Origin: Thermobacillus xylanilyticus
Lineage (GTDB): Bacteria; Bacillota; Bacilli; Paenibacillales; Paenibacillaceae
Reading direction: 5' to 3'
DNA length: 64,000 nucleotides
Assembly: GCF_907165215.1 (NCBI RefSeq)
Contig: NZ_CAJRAY010000049.1
Location: 27,779 to 91,778 of the forward strand
Made by a program: the position numbers and the translations under genes. Below the pieces are notes generated by a model. The model was not told the origin of the DNA. It searched no databases and saw nothing but the letters and a program-made list of their open reading frames with translations. Shown in pieces: positions 9,319-17,777 of the stretch. Each line of letters begins with the position of its first letter. Position 1 is the stretch's first letter.

Positions 9319-9430
9319 CGTGATGCGGTCTCCGTATAGAACCAGCAAATCTTTATTAAATGGTTGTCATTCCCGATATATCAAGCAAAACCATATTATT
9401 CATTGAAGATAAATCCGGAGGCAGCATTCT

Positions 9431-10630
9431 ATGAAGCTGAAATTGCAATTATTATCGTTTTGTTTCATTTTTTGCATTTTCATGATGAACGCTCCTGTGA
9501 ATGCAGAAAACAACAACATTTTCGAATCCTATGATAACACCAGAGTCATCTACGGATACTTGGAAAATGGCGTTACCTATATCCCCATAGGCGAAATATG
9601 GCGCCAGTTCGGTAATCAATTATCCTTTGATGTCAATGAACAAAAAATTTTTTTCTCCACAAATCAAGGTGCTATTACATTGGGGTTTCAATCTGCCATT
9701 GGTGAAATAAATGGGGAGACCATTACCTTATCCAATCCAACCAAAAAAATTCAGAATACAGTATACGCCTCTGTCAGGGATGTTGCCAAACTATTTAACA
9801 TAAAATTTGACCACCTGGATAAAAGTATGATGGAGCTTTTGCTGGACACAAAGAAGTTGCTGATCCATATCAAACCCATCACAAGCGCATATTTATATCA
9901 TCCGAAAAAAATTGATGTCATCATGTACCACCATTTTGATCCGAACCGATCGGATTCCTTGACCGTTACACCCGAGAGATTTCGTGAACATTTGGATAAA
10001 TTAATTCAGGCAGGTTATGAAACCATTACGGAAGAAGATTTATACCAGTATAAAACGAACGCTCATTATAAACTTCCAAAGAAGCCGCTGCTGATCACCA
10101 TAGACGATGGCTATGCAAACAATTACTCGATCGCTTATCCGATTCTAAAGGAGAAAGGCTTGAGGGCAACCATTTATATCATTACGAGTTACAGAGGCAA
10201 GCAACCAGGATTTTCACGGCACTTCACTTGGGAAGAGGCCAAAGAAATGTATGATTCCGGGGTCATCAATATCGAAAGCCATACGCATGATTTGCACTAC
10301 TATGTGCAGCAGGGAAAGAAGCAAAAAGCCGCAATTTTGGCCAGAAATGCCAATGAGGATGAACGATCCTATAAAAACAGAATTCTAAATGATCTTAAAA
10401 CATCGCGGGATCTCATCCGGCAGCATGTCGGCAAAGAATCAATTGCCCTTTCATATCCATACGGTGTTTACGATAAAACGGTCATCCAATTAGCCAAAGA
10501 AGCCGGATTTAAACTGCATGTCACGATAAAAACAGACAAAAATCTGCGCGACGGCAATCCTATGATTTATCGAGTAAATGCCCACGGCGACTACAGTGGT
10601 GAACAACTGGTAAGCGTATTGAATTCATGA
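9431..10630 (+). CDS. Secreted polysaccharide deacetylase with N-terminal copper-amine-oxidase-like domain
   Basis: 399 residues. A signal peptide covers about 1-25 (cleavage near PVNAEN). Residues about 35-130 resemble the copper amine oxidase N-terminal (stalk) domain used in secreted Firmicute proteins (GVTYIPIGEIW, VYASVRDVAKLF). A NodB-type deacetylase domain follows (about 165-395) with ITIDDGYANN as metal-site motif 1 and ESHTHDLH as motif 2. Such enzymes remove N-acetyl or O-acetyl groups from wall or exopolysaccharide. GGAGG lies 9 bases before the ATG. The gene is strikingly AT-rich (AAA, AAT, TTT codons dominate) compared with flanking genes. It stands alone between two terminators, so recent transfer is likely. 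Confidence 0.85.
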   Translation: MKLKLQLLSFCFIFCIFMMNAPVNAENNNIFESYDNTRVIYGYLENGVTYIPIGEIWRQFGNQLSFDVNEQKIFFSTNQGAITLGFQSAIGEINGETITLSNPTKKIQNTVYASVRDVAKLFNIKFDHLDKSMMELLLDTKKLLIHIKPITSAYLYHPKKIDVIMYHHFDPNRSDSLTVTPERFREHLDKLIQAGYETITEEDLYQYKTNAHYKLPKKPLLITIDDGYANNYSIAYPILKEKGLRATIYIITSYRGKQPGFSRHFTWEEAKEMYDSGVINIESHTHDLHYYVQQGKKQKAAILARNANEDERSYKNRILNDLKTSRDLIRQHVGKESIALSYPYGVYDKTVIQLAKEAGFKLHVTIKTDKNLRDGNPMIYRVNAHGDYSGEQLVSVLNS

Positions 10631-10635
10631 CATGA

Positions 10636-10664
10636 GGGGCTTCCCTTTCGGGGAAGCCCCTTTC
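10636..10664. terminator. Bidirectional terminator
   Basis: GGGGCTTCCC (10636-10645), loop TTTC, GGGGAAGCCCC (10650-10660), then TTT. It lies between convergent ends of the deacetylase and the solute-binding protein gene. Confidence 0.85.
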
Positions 10665-10670
10665 TGCGCT

Positions 10671-12089
10671 TTACTGCACGGTCTTGTTGTAGGCCTGGAT
10701 TTTTTCCGTAATTTCTTTTTCGGCGTCGGCCAGCGCTTGTTCCACTGATTTGGCCCCGTTGATGATTTCCTCCATCGCCTGCTCCACGATTTGGCGGGCT
10801 TCCGGAAAGATGCCCATCACGGCGCCCTTGGTTGCGTTGTTCAGCTTCGATTGGTGCAGCTGGTCGACGGCCGTTTTGAACTGCGGGAATTTCTCCATAT
10901 TTTCCTTCACCAGCGGCTGGTCATACGCGGCTTTGGTGATCGGGAAATAACCGGAGTTCACATGCCAATACGCCTGCTGCTCGGGCGATACGACAAATTT
11001 GATGAACTCCCAGGCCGCTTGCTGTTCTTCTTCCGGCCGATCGTTCAGGATGTACAGACTCGCGCCGCCGACGATGACGCCTCCGTCTTCGGCTCCGTCC
11101 GGGCGGGGCAGGAATCCCGTGCCGACTTCAAAGCTGCCGCCTACGGTGTCCACAATGCCGCGCAGCGCCGCCGTCGAGTCCAGAATCATCGCCACTTGCC
11201 CCGCGTTGAAGGCCGTCTTCGTATCCGCCGTCGAGCGGCCCAGATTGAGCATCACCTTGCTGTCGATCATGTCTTTCCACCAATTCATGACGGTGGTGCC
11301 GGCTTCGCCGGCGAGCAGCGACCGGGTGGCAAACCCTTCGCGTCCGTTGCCGTTATCCACATACTCCTGACCCTGCACCGCGAACAGCTGCTCCATGAAC
11401 CACCCGTAAATGGCGAAGGATGCACCGTACACGCCGTCCTTCGTCAGCGCTTCCGCCGCTTTCTTCACCTCGCTGAATGTCCTCGGCGGATTTTCCGGAT
11501 CCAGTCCCGCCTCCCGGAACAGCGTTTTGTTGTAGTACAGAATCGGGTTCGACGTGTTGAACGGCATCGAATAGAGCTGGCCGTCGAATGTGTAGTACCC
11601 CAGGATGTTTTCTTCCAGCTCACTGAGATCGAAGTTGTCCGCATCGATAAACTTCTGCATCGGCGTGATCGCCTTGGAATCGATCATGAACCGGCTTCCG
11701 ATTTCGTAGACCTGGACGATGGTGGGACCGGTGCCGCTGCCCATGGCGGTTTTCATTTTGCTCAGACTTTCGTCGTAAGAGCCCTGATAGATCGCTTCAA
11801 CCTGGATGTCCGAGCGGGACTTGTTGAATTCCGCTACCAAATGGTCCACCGCTTGGCCCACTTCGCCGCCCATGGAATGCCAGAACGTCACTTTGATCGG
11901 ATTTGAACGGTTGCCGCCGGAAGATCCGTTCGAATCCGGGCTTGCGGAAGAGTCGGAAGACGAACCTCCGCCCGAGTTGCTGTCAGTGTTCCCGCCGGAA
12001 CTGCATGCCGTCATGAATGCCAGGAGCAGAACAAGAAGTACGATCACGACGGATTTTTTCTTGCTGATCGACTTGAGCGACCGATTCAT
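10671..12089 (-). CDS. ABC transporter substrate-binding lipoprotein, UgpB-like (family 1)
   Basis: 472 residues. A lipoprotein signal peptide ends in FMTAC, and a Ser/Gly/Asn-rich linker of about 40 residues follows. The mature part is a family 1 extracellular solute-binding protein: KVTFWHSMGG near the N-terminus is the UgpB-type opening, and GGASLYI, AAWEFIKF and SGYFPI are conserved further on. Context with a glycerophosphodiesterase and two permeases points to glycerol-3-phosphate or glycerophosphodiesters as ligand; other sugars are possible. GGGAGG precedes the ATG at 12089. Last gene of the ugpQ-A-E-B operon. Confidence 0.9.
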   Translation of the reverse strand: MNRSLKSISKKKSVVIVLLVLLLAFMTACSSGGNTDSNSGGGSSSDSSASPDSNGSSGGNRSNPIKVTFWHSMGGEVGQAVDHLVAEFNKSRSDIQVEAIYQGSYDESLSKMKTAMGSGTGPTIVQVYEIGSRFMIDSKAITPMQKFIDADNFDLSELEENILGYYTFDGQLYSMPFNTSNPILYYNKTLFREAGLDPENPPRTFSEVKKAAEALTKDGVYGASFAIYGWFMEQLFAVQGQEYVDNGNGREGFATRSLLAGEAGTTVMNWWKDMIDSKVMLNLGRSTADTKTAFNAGQVAMILDSTAALRGIVDTVGGSFEVGTGFLPRPDGAEDGGVIVGGASLYILNDRPEEEQQAAWEFIKFVVSPEQQAYWHVNSGYFPITKAAYDQPLVKENMEKFPQFKTAVDQLHQSKLNNATKGAVMGIFPEARQIVEQAMEEIINGAKSVEQALADAEKEITEKIQAYNKTVQ

Positions 12090-12125
12090 GATGATGGAAT
12101 CCTCCCTTTCTGATAAAAACAAATT

Positions 12126-12950
12126 TCAACCTTTCACGGCGCCTGCCGTAATGCCCCGGACGAGCTGCTTGAGCCCGAATACCAGGGTAAGCAGGGATGG
12201 CAGCAGCACGAGCGTGACACCGCCCAGCACGAGGTTGTGGGACATCGCTTCCTCCCATTTCAGCATGCTGATGCCGATCTGCACGGTTCGCATCGTATCC
12301 CGGTTCGTGATCAGCAGCGGCCAGAAGTACATGTTCCAGGTGTTGAGGAACTGGTAGACGGCGAGCGTCGCCAGAGCCGGCCTGGCGGTCGGCAGCACGA
12401 TGCCGGCGAAAATGCGGAAGTGGCCGCAGCCGTCGATTCGCGCCGCTTCCAGCAGTTCCCTCGGCAGCTGCAGGAAATGTTGCCGCAGCAGAAAGATGCC
12501 GAAGGCACTGGCCATGAACGGAACGGTGAGCCCGGCATAACTGTCCATCCATCCCCAGGTGCGAATGGTGATGTAGTTGGGGATGATCGTCACTTCCCAA
12601 GGAATCATCATCGTGGACAGGAACAGCGAGAACACCAGGCTTTTGCCGCGAAACGGAATGAAGGCGAAGGCATAAGCCGCCAGGCTGGACGTGATCAGCT
12701 GTCCGGCCACAACCGCGATCGAGACGATAAAACTGTTGAGCAGAAACCGGTCAATCGGCACCAGGTTCAGCACGTCGGAGAAATTTTTCAAGTAAATGCC
12801 GGAAGGCAGGATGTTCGGCGGATAGGCCTGCGCTTCCGAGGGCGTCATCAGGGCGTATGAGAACGTGTAGATAATCGGGTACAACACCGCCAACGCGCAC
12901 ACCGCAAGCGCCGCATACAAGGGAAGATGCTTGATCGTGCGAATGATCAT
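12126..12950 (-). CDS. ABC transporter permease, UgpE-like
   Basis: 274 residues, six predicted TM segments, MalG/UgpE class of carbohydrate permeases. The cytoplasmic EAA loop reads ELLEAARIDGCGHFRIFAGIVLP, which docks to the ATPase. The ATG at 12950 overlaps the stop codon of the upstream permease as ATGA, so the two subunits are coupled. The frame continues upstream to 13367 only as antisense noise within that gene. Confidence 0.9.
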   Translation of the reverse strand: MIIRTIKHLPLYAALAVCALAVLYPIIYTFSYALMTPSEAQAYPPNILPSGIYLKNFSDVLNLVPIDRFLLNSFIVSIAVVAGQLITSSLAAYAFAFIPFRGKSLVFSLFLSTMMIPWEVTIIPNYITIRTWGWMDSYAGLTVPFMASAFGIFLLRQHFLQLPRELLEAARIDGCGHFRIFAGIVLPTARPALATLAVYQFLNTWNMYFWPLLITNRDTMRTVQIGISMLKWEEAMSHNLVLGGVTLVLLPSLLTLVFGLKQLVRGITAGAVKG

Positions 12951-13846
12951 TGATAATGCACCTTCTTCTCCAGCCAGAAAAACTGCAGCAGCGTCAGCAG
13001 CAGAATGATCGCAAACAAGACGAGCGCTTGCGCGCTGGCCGAACCGAAGCGCCAGTTCACAAAGGCTTCCTGGTAGATCTGGTAGACCATCACGTTCGTG
13101 GCGTTCATGGGGCCGCCTTTCGTCATGATGTGGATTTGCCCGAACGTTTGAAACGCATTGATGACCGAAACGATGAGCAGAAAGAACAGGGTCGGCGACA
13201 AGAGCGGGATGAGCACGCTGAAGGCGCTCCGGATCGGTCCGGCTCCGTCGATTTTCATGCTGTCGTAAATATCTTCCGAAATGCCCTGCAACCCGGCGGT
13301 CAACACGATGAAATTGAACCCCAGATTCATCCACACCGTCATCAGCGATACCGAGATGAGCGCCCATTTCGGGTCGACCAGCCAGGGGATCGGCGAGATG
13401 CCGAGCAGGCCGAGAGCGTAATTCAGCATGCCGGTGCTGGGGTGGAACAAGAGCGCCCAGATGACCGCGCCGGTAGCGGCCGAAATGGCGATCGGCATCG
13501 AGAAGATGAATTGAAAGGACTTCATCGCCGGAAGCCTGGCGTTGGTCATGCAGGCCAGCGCGAAAGCGATCAGGATGCCGGGAGGAACCGTGTACAACGT
13601 GAAGAGCACCGTCGCTTTCAACGTCGAGAGGAACGTTCCGGACGTGAACATGCTCGCGTAATTGTCCAATCCCGCGAACGCCACCGCCTCGCCCCGCGGA
13701 TTCGTCAGCTGGAAACTGAGCACGATGGACTTGAACAACGGATAGAACAGGAACGTTCCGAAGAACAGGAGGCAGGGCAGCAGGAACAAATAGCCCAGCA
13801 GGTTCTCTCTCCGCTTCACTGCCCTCATGGATTGGGCTTCAGCCAT
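12947..13846 (-). CDS. ABC transporter permease, UgpA-like
   Basis: 299 residues with six predicted TM helices, MalF/UgpA class. The EAA loop is DIYDSMKIDGAGPIRSAF. GAGAGGAG precedes the ATG at 13846. It overlaps the upstream glycerophosphodiesterase by 8 bases and the downstream permease by 4. The nucleotide-binding subunit is absent from this operon and must be supplied from elsewhere, as MsmX does for several B. subtilis sugar importers. Confidence 0.9.
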   Translation of the reverse strand: MAEAQSMRAVKRRENLLGYLFLLPCLLFFGTFLFYPLFKSIVLSFQLTNPRGEAVAFAGLDNYASMFTSGTFLSTLKATVLFTLYTVPPGILIAFALACMTNARLPAMKSFQFIFSMPIAISAATGAVIWALLFHPSTGMLNYALGLLGISPIPWLVDPKWALISVSLMTVWMNLGFNFIVLTAGLQGISEDIYDSMKIDGAGPIRSAFSVLIPLLSPTLFFLLIVSVINAFQTFGQIHIMTKGGPMNATNVMVYQIYQEAFVNWRFGSASAQALVLFAIILLLTLLQFFWLEKKVHYQ

Positions 13847-14600
13847 CCTGCAGACTCCTCTCTATCGACGATCCGGCCAGCCGACGCAGTCTGTCCGGAT
13901 AGTCGGTAATGATGCCCGAGACGCCCCGGGCCAGCAGCCGCTTCATGGCCTCCGGATCATTGACCGTCCATGGATAGACTTGTTGTCCGTTTGCGCGCAG
14001 CGCCGCGATGTCTTCCGGTTCAATCAAGGCAAAATGCGGATGCATGGAGTAAACGTCCAGACCGAAATCGCGCACAAGCTTCACGGGATCCAGCAAATTG
14101 GCCGAGTACAGCAGACCGATGCGCAGATCAGGCGAGGCCGTTTTCAACCGGTGCAAAAGCCGATGGTCGAAGGAAGAAATGACGACCGACTCCGTTCGTC
14201 CGCACGCCCGAATCAGCGAAGACAAAAGATGGATGATCCGGTTGTCGCTGCACTTCAATTCAATGTTGATCCCGACGGAGGAGGGGACGAGATCGAACAC
14301 TTCACGCAGTGTCGGGATCCGTTCACCGGCATACTCCGGTGAAAACCAGGCGCCGGCGTCCAGCCGCCGCAGCTCTTCAAGCGTCATTTCCCGAATGAGG
14401 CCGGACCCGTTCGTTGTGCGGTCCGCTTCGAAATCATGGCAGACCACGATTTCTTCGTCGGCAGACAGCTGCACATCCAGCTCGATCATGTCGCACCCTT
14501 GCTCGACCGCCAGCCGGAAGGCGGCCGGCGTGTTTTCCGGTGCCTGCCCCGCGGCCCCCCGGTGGGCGATGACAAGCGGCCGGTGATCGTCTCTGTCCAT
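13839..14600 (-). CDS. Glycerophosphodiester phosphodiesterase, UgpQ-like
   Basis: 253 residues, GDPD-family TIM barrel. The signature motifs are present: IAHRGA...ENTPAAF (catalytic His and Arg), ELDVQLSADEEIVVCHD (metal-binding Glu, Asp and second catalytic His), GINIELK, and the C-terminal YPWTVND. It hydrolyses glycerophosphodiesters to glycerol-3-phosphate and an alcohol. No signal peptide is present, so it acts on imported substrate. GGAGG precedes the ATG. First gene of the four-gene operon, which starts from the intergenic region carrying a cre box. Confidence 0.92.
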   Translation of the reverse strand: MDRDDHRPLVIAHRGAAGQAPENTPAAFRLAVEQGCDMIELDVQLSADEEIVVCHDFEADRTTNGSGLIREMTLEELRRLDAGAWFSPEYAGERIPTLREVFDLVPSSVGINIELKCSDNRIIHLLSSLIRACGRTESVVISSFDHRLLHRLKTASPDLRIGLLYSANLLDPVKLVRDFGLDVYSMHPHFALIEPEDIAALRANGQQVYPWTVNDPEAMKRLLARGVSGIITDYPDRLRRLAGSSIERSLQDG

Positions 14601-14669
14601 ATCCGTATCCTCCTTCAGCTGATTGGGAAAGCGAACAAGGCTGCGTCTTGTGCAATGTTGATCGAATTC

Positions 14670-14697
14670 GACAAAATCAGCGTACTGTCATTTTGTC
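14670..14697. promoter_or_regulatory. Perfect inverted repeat, operator candidate upstream of ugpQ
   Basis: GACAAAAT (14670-14677), 12 bases, ATTTTGTC (14690-14697). It lies 70-97 bases upstream of the ugpQ start. It has no T-run and is spaced like a dimer-binding site more than a terminator. The binding protein is unknown. Confidence 0.4.
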
Positions 14698-14756
14698 AGC
14701 GGAGAATTAATCAAGTTCCAATTTTCTGTAAAATTTATTGCGCTCGGCAAGTAAGT

Positions 14757-14770
14757 AGTAAACGCTTGCA
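14757..14770. promoter_or_regulatory. cre site (CcpA), upstream of the ugp-like operon
   Basis: AGTAAACGCTTGCA matches the consensus TGWAARCGYTWNCW at 13 of 14 positions, about 157 bases upstream of ugpQ. It implies carbon catabolite control of the uptake operon. I could not place the promoter -10 with confidence. The rest of the 316-base gap holds the inverted repeat at 14670 and the terminator at 14869. Confidence 0.6.
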
Positions 14771-14868
14771 AAGATCTTCGGAAGCGCAATACCCCCTTCC
14801 TTGTTATGCGTCGTAATAGTTTCTTATGCCCGGAACGACATTCTTAGGCACGTCACAACAAGAATAAA

Positions 14869-14907
14869 GGCCGGAAATGCCCTGTTTGTGGGCATTTCCG
14901 GCCTTTT
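14869..14907. terminator. Strong terminator
   Basis: GGCCGGAAATGCCC and GGGCATTTCCGGCC pair perfectly over 14 bases around a 7-base loop, with T4 on the plus side and an A/T-rich flank on the other. It lies just beyond the 3' end of the DUF4097 gene on the minus strand. Confidence 0.9.
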
Positions 14908-14916
14908 GAAATCAGG

Positions 14917-15822
14917 TTATTGCTCAATCCGGATGCTGCCGCTCCCGGTTCGCACTTTGATGACTTCCCCCGACGTGCCGGCGGCATCCGGATGGTGGAT
15001 CGAGCCGGAGTCGGATTTCAAATCATAGGAGCCGCTGTACGAGAGAGGCACGATAATGTGGACACTGCCGGAATCGGAGGATACGACGGCGCCCATCTCG
15101 TCTTTTTTCACGATGCGGATCGAACCGGAGTCGGTCTCGATATTGCCGGCGCCTTTCAAATGATTGATGGTAATGCTGCCGGAATCGGATACGGCCGTCA
15201 CGCCGGCGTGTATCTCGTCCGCATGGATGCTTCCGGACTCGGAACGGAGCGCCAGGCTTTTGCCCTCGTAGCTTTCCAGCCGGATTCCGCCGTAGTTGGA
15301 CGTCACCGTCAAGGTGCCGCCTTGCAGACGGCCCAGCCGGATGCTGCCGGAATCGGATCCGATGACGAGATCCCGGGCCTTGGCGCCATCCACGCTTACC
15401 GATCCTGCATCGCTGCTGACCTTGAGCGTCTCGAACGATTCCAGCGATTCTTCCGTCAGCGAGATGGTGATGGATTGCCTCTCGTTCCAAGTGAAGTCAG
15501 GGAAGAAGCCCCAGTACCATGGATCTTGGTCTTTGAACTGCAGATAGAGGATGCCGTTCTTGACTTCGGCCGACCGGATCTGCTTCACCGTTTTCGGCGC
15601 CGCCTTTCCCTCGATCCGGACGACATTCTCTTGGCTGACCGTAAAATCGATCTCCAGCGCGTAGCTGTCGCTCTCAATCCGGATCTCCCGCACGTGATCC
15701 CCGAGCGCCAACGCATGCTCATAGGTCTCGCGCAATTCGTAGCCGAAGACATATTTCACCAACGCAATAATTCCGACTGCGACCAGGATGACGCCAACGA
15801 TCGTTCTTGCCAACCGGCTCAT
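14917..15822 (-). CDS. DUF4097 family beta-strand repeat protein
   Basis: About 301 residues. One N-terminal TM helix (VGVILVAVGIIALV) is followed by an extracytoplasmic region dominated by a recurring DSGSI-type motif (SDAGSVSV, SDSGSIRL, SNYGGIRL, SESGSIHA, SDSGSITI, TDSGSIRI, SDSGSVHI, SDSGSIHH, TGSGSIRI). The spacing of about 18-25 residues predicts a right-handed beta-solenoid. DUF4097 proteins are common in Firmicutes and often sit with membrane-stress genes, but the molecular role is unknown. The ATG at 15822 is used; a TTG at 15831 sits better relative to GAAAGGG. It appears monocistronic. Confidence 0.85.
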   Translation of the reverse strand: MSRLARTIVGVILVAVGIIALVKYVFGYELRETYEHALALGDHVREIRIESDSYALEIDFTVSQENVVRIEGKAAPKTVKQIRSAEVKNGILYLQFKDQDPWYWGFFPDFTWNERQSITISLTEESLESFETLKVSSDAGSVSVDGAKARDLVIGSDSGSIRLGRLQGGTLTVTSNYGGIRLESYEGKSLALRSESGSIHADEIHAGVTAVSDSGSITINHLKGAGNIETDSGSIRIVKKDEMGAVVSSDSGSVHIIVPLSYSGSYDLKSDSGSIHHPDAAGTSGEVIKVRTGSGSIRIEQ

Positions 15823-15969
15823 GACAGACAAATACACCCTTTCCGCTCATCTGTGGTTGATCAAAGTGTACACCAGCACCCTGCGCTCCAGGTACCGGCC
15901 GCGGAAGGATCGGGCGCCAGACTTTGGTCGGGGTTGGCGGAAAAGCTTTGGAGACTCCATCCGGGGCGA

Positions 15970-16593
15970 TTAGCGCTTATGCACCTGGAATCGGAGCACC
16001 GTTTTCAATTTCGCCGGTTCGGTCTTGCGGGGATCGGACAGGTAGATTTCCCGATGCGTCTTGGACGCCCGGACATAACCCTGTTCAGCGCAATACGCTT
16101 CCATGCGCGCGAAGCTTGCGGGTTCATCGTCATACGGACCGATGTGCAGCATCTGGCAGCACAGCCCTTCTTCCATCCGTTCGAACCGGACATGATCCAG
16201 ATACGGATTGGACTTTTTCCGTTTCGTCTGCTCCAGGAAGCGCCGGAACCCGTCTTCGGTCAGGAAATCCGGCTGCCGGATCATGAGGGTGTATTTGAAA
16301 TTGCTTTTGTCCGTCGAAGGCCTGGTGTAGTCCACCAGATCCCATACCCCCTCCAGCGGAAACACCTTGTACGCGTAATAGCCGGCCGGCGCATCGCCGC
16401 TGCGGTACGACATTTTGACCGCATAGCTGATGCTGTACAGCGCCTCCGTCTGTTTGACGAACGCCTCGCCGTTCGGGTCCCCGGAGCCGCCGAGCATGAT
16501 AAACGGCAGCTGCGGCACTTCCACGACCACGGGCTCCGCGGGCGGCACATAAAGATGCTTGAAATCTTTCTTGTAATCGACAGTCTTCGTCAA
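15970..16593 (-). CDS. GyrI-like small-molecule-binding domain protein
   Basis: 207 residues, soluble. The sequence (KHLYVPP, VEVPQLPFIMLGGSGDPNG, ALYSISYAVKM, MLHIGPYDDEP, HREIYLSDPRK) matches the stand-alone GyrI-like family often annotated as a GyrI-like domain protein in Bacilli. The fold is that of the SHS2/Rob C-terminal domain, which binds small ligands; some members hydrolyse cyclopropanoid compounds. There is no DNA-binding domain. Start is TTG with GAAGGAGTG seven bases upstream. The ligand is unknown. Confidence 0.8.
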   Translation of the reverse strand: MTKTVDYKKDFKHLYVPPAEPVVVEVPQLPFIMLGGSGDPNGEAFVKQTEALYSISYAVKMSYRSGDAPAGYYAYKVFPLEGVWDLVDYTRPSTDKSNFKYTLMIRQPDFLTEDGFRRFLEQTKRKKSNPYLDHVRFERMEEGLCCQMLHIGPYDDEPASFARMEAYCAEQGYVRASKTHREIYLSDPRKTEPAKLKTVLRFQVHKR

Positions 16594-16671
16594 TGCCGTT
16601 CACTCCTTCGCTTCCGGAACATGATCCCCTACAGCTTAACCGATCAAATATGCCAACAGTCCGAAACGCCG

Positions 16672-16704
16672 AAAGCCGGGAACCGCCGCAGGCTCCCGGC
16701 TTTG
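16672..16704 (-). terminator. Terminator of the pot operon
   Basis: AAAGCCGGGA and TCCCGGCTTT flank a GC-rich 12-base loop immediately after potD. On the minus strand the stem ends in TTT. Confidence 0.7.
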
Positions 16705-16706
16705 TA

Positions 16707-17777
16707 TCATTTCGCGTGCATCTTGAACTCGAGGAACAGGTCGTTGTAGTAGGCGAGCATCCGCTTGCCCAGATTTTCGTAGACCTCCAGCCGGGCGATC
16801 AGTTCGTCGCCCGGATAGAACCGCTCGTCCTCCCGGATCTCTTCGGGCAGCATCTCCAGCGCCGTGGCGTTCGGCGTCGAGTAGCCGACATATTCGGCAT
16901 TCCGCGCCGCGTTCTCCGGATCGAGCATGAAGTTGATGAACAGGTGCGCCCCTTCGATGTTGCGCGCCGTCTTCGGAATGACCATCGAGTCGAACCAGAG
17001 GTTTGACCCTTCCTCCGGCACGACGTAGTCCAGGTCTTCGTTCTCCCACATGATTTCCGCCGCGTCACCGGACCAGACGACCGCCGCCGAAGCTTCATTG
17101 CCGGTCATCAGCATCTTGATCTCATCGCCGACAATGGCTTTCACGTTCGGCGTGAGCCGCTTCAGCTTGGCCAGCGCTTCCTGCAGGTGCTCCTCGTCCG
17201 TGTCGTTCAGCGAATAGCCCAGACTGTTCAGCCCCATGCCGATAATCTCACGGGCGCCGTCGACGAGCAGGATGTCGTTCCTCAGGGACGGATCCCAGAG
17301 CGCGTCCCAGCTGACAGGCGGCTCGTCGAACGCTTCGGGGTTGTAGAGGATGCCGACCGTACCCCAGAAATACGGCACGGAATAGACGTTGCCCGGATCA
17401 TAGGACATGTCCATGAACCGCGGATCGATATGCGCCATGTTGGGCAGCTTGGAATGGTCGAGCGGCACCAGCAGGCCGTCTTCCATCAAGCGCTCGACGG
17501 CGTATTCGGACGGCATCGCGACATCGAATGTCGTTCCGCCTTGGGCGATCTTCGTCATCATCGCTTCGTTCGAATCGAACGTCTCGTAGATGACGGTGAT
17601 GCCCGTCTGCTCCTGGAACTCCTTGAGCAGTTCCGGATCGATGTAATCGCCCCAGTTGAAGACGGTGATCGTGTCCGCCCCCGCGTAGCCCGCGCTCCGG
17701 TTGAGCGCGTTCGTCCACGCCATGAGGCCCAGCGACGCGACGAGGATAACCGCGAACAGTTGCACGAGCTGTCTCAT
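16707..17777 (-). CDS. potD: Spermidine/putrescine ABC transporter substrate-binding protein PotD
   Basis: 356 residues. The mature part opens with TITVFNWGDYIDPELLKEFQEQTG and contains FDVAMPSEYAVERL, hallmark PotD/PotF segments; ligand-contact positions (Trp and Tyr in NWGDYI, Tyr in PSEYAV) are retained. The N-terminus is a hydrophobic stretch (LFAVILVASLGLMAW) without a Cys lipobox, unlike most Gram-positive binding proteins. It is either an uncleaved membrane anchor or cleaved by signal peptidase I. It follows potC with a 4-base ATGA overlap and ends the potABCD operon. Confidence 0.93.
   Translation of the reverse strand: MRQLVQLFAVILVASLGLMAWTNALNRSAGYAGADTITVFNWGDYIDPELLKEFQEQTGITVIYETFDSNEAMMTKIAQGGTTFDVAMPSEYAVERLMEDGLLVPLDHSKLPNMAHIDPRFMDMSYDPGNVYSVPYFWGTVGILYNPEAFDEPPVSWDALWDPSLRNDILLVDGAREIIGMGLNSLGYSLNDTDEEHLQEALAKLKRLTPNVKAIVGDEIKMLMTGNEASAAVVWSGDAAEIMWENEDLDYVVPEEGSNLWFDSMVIPKTARNIEGAHLFINFMLDPENAARNAEYVGYSTPNATALEMLPEEIREDERFYPGDELIARLEVYENLGKRMLAYYNDLFLEFKMHAK

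Noticed and set aside
14670..14697. PhoP (Pho regulon) box upstream of ugpQ
   Set aside because: TGTCA repeats are spaced 8 bases apart, not 11, and the TTWACA-type repeats of B. subtilis PhoP are absent.
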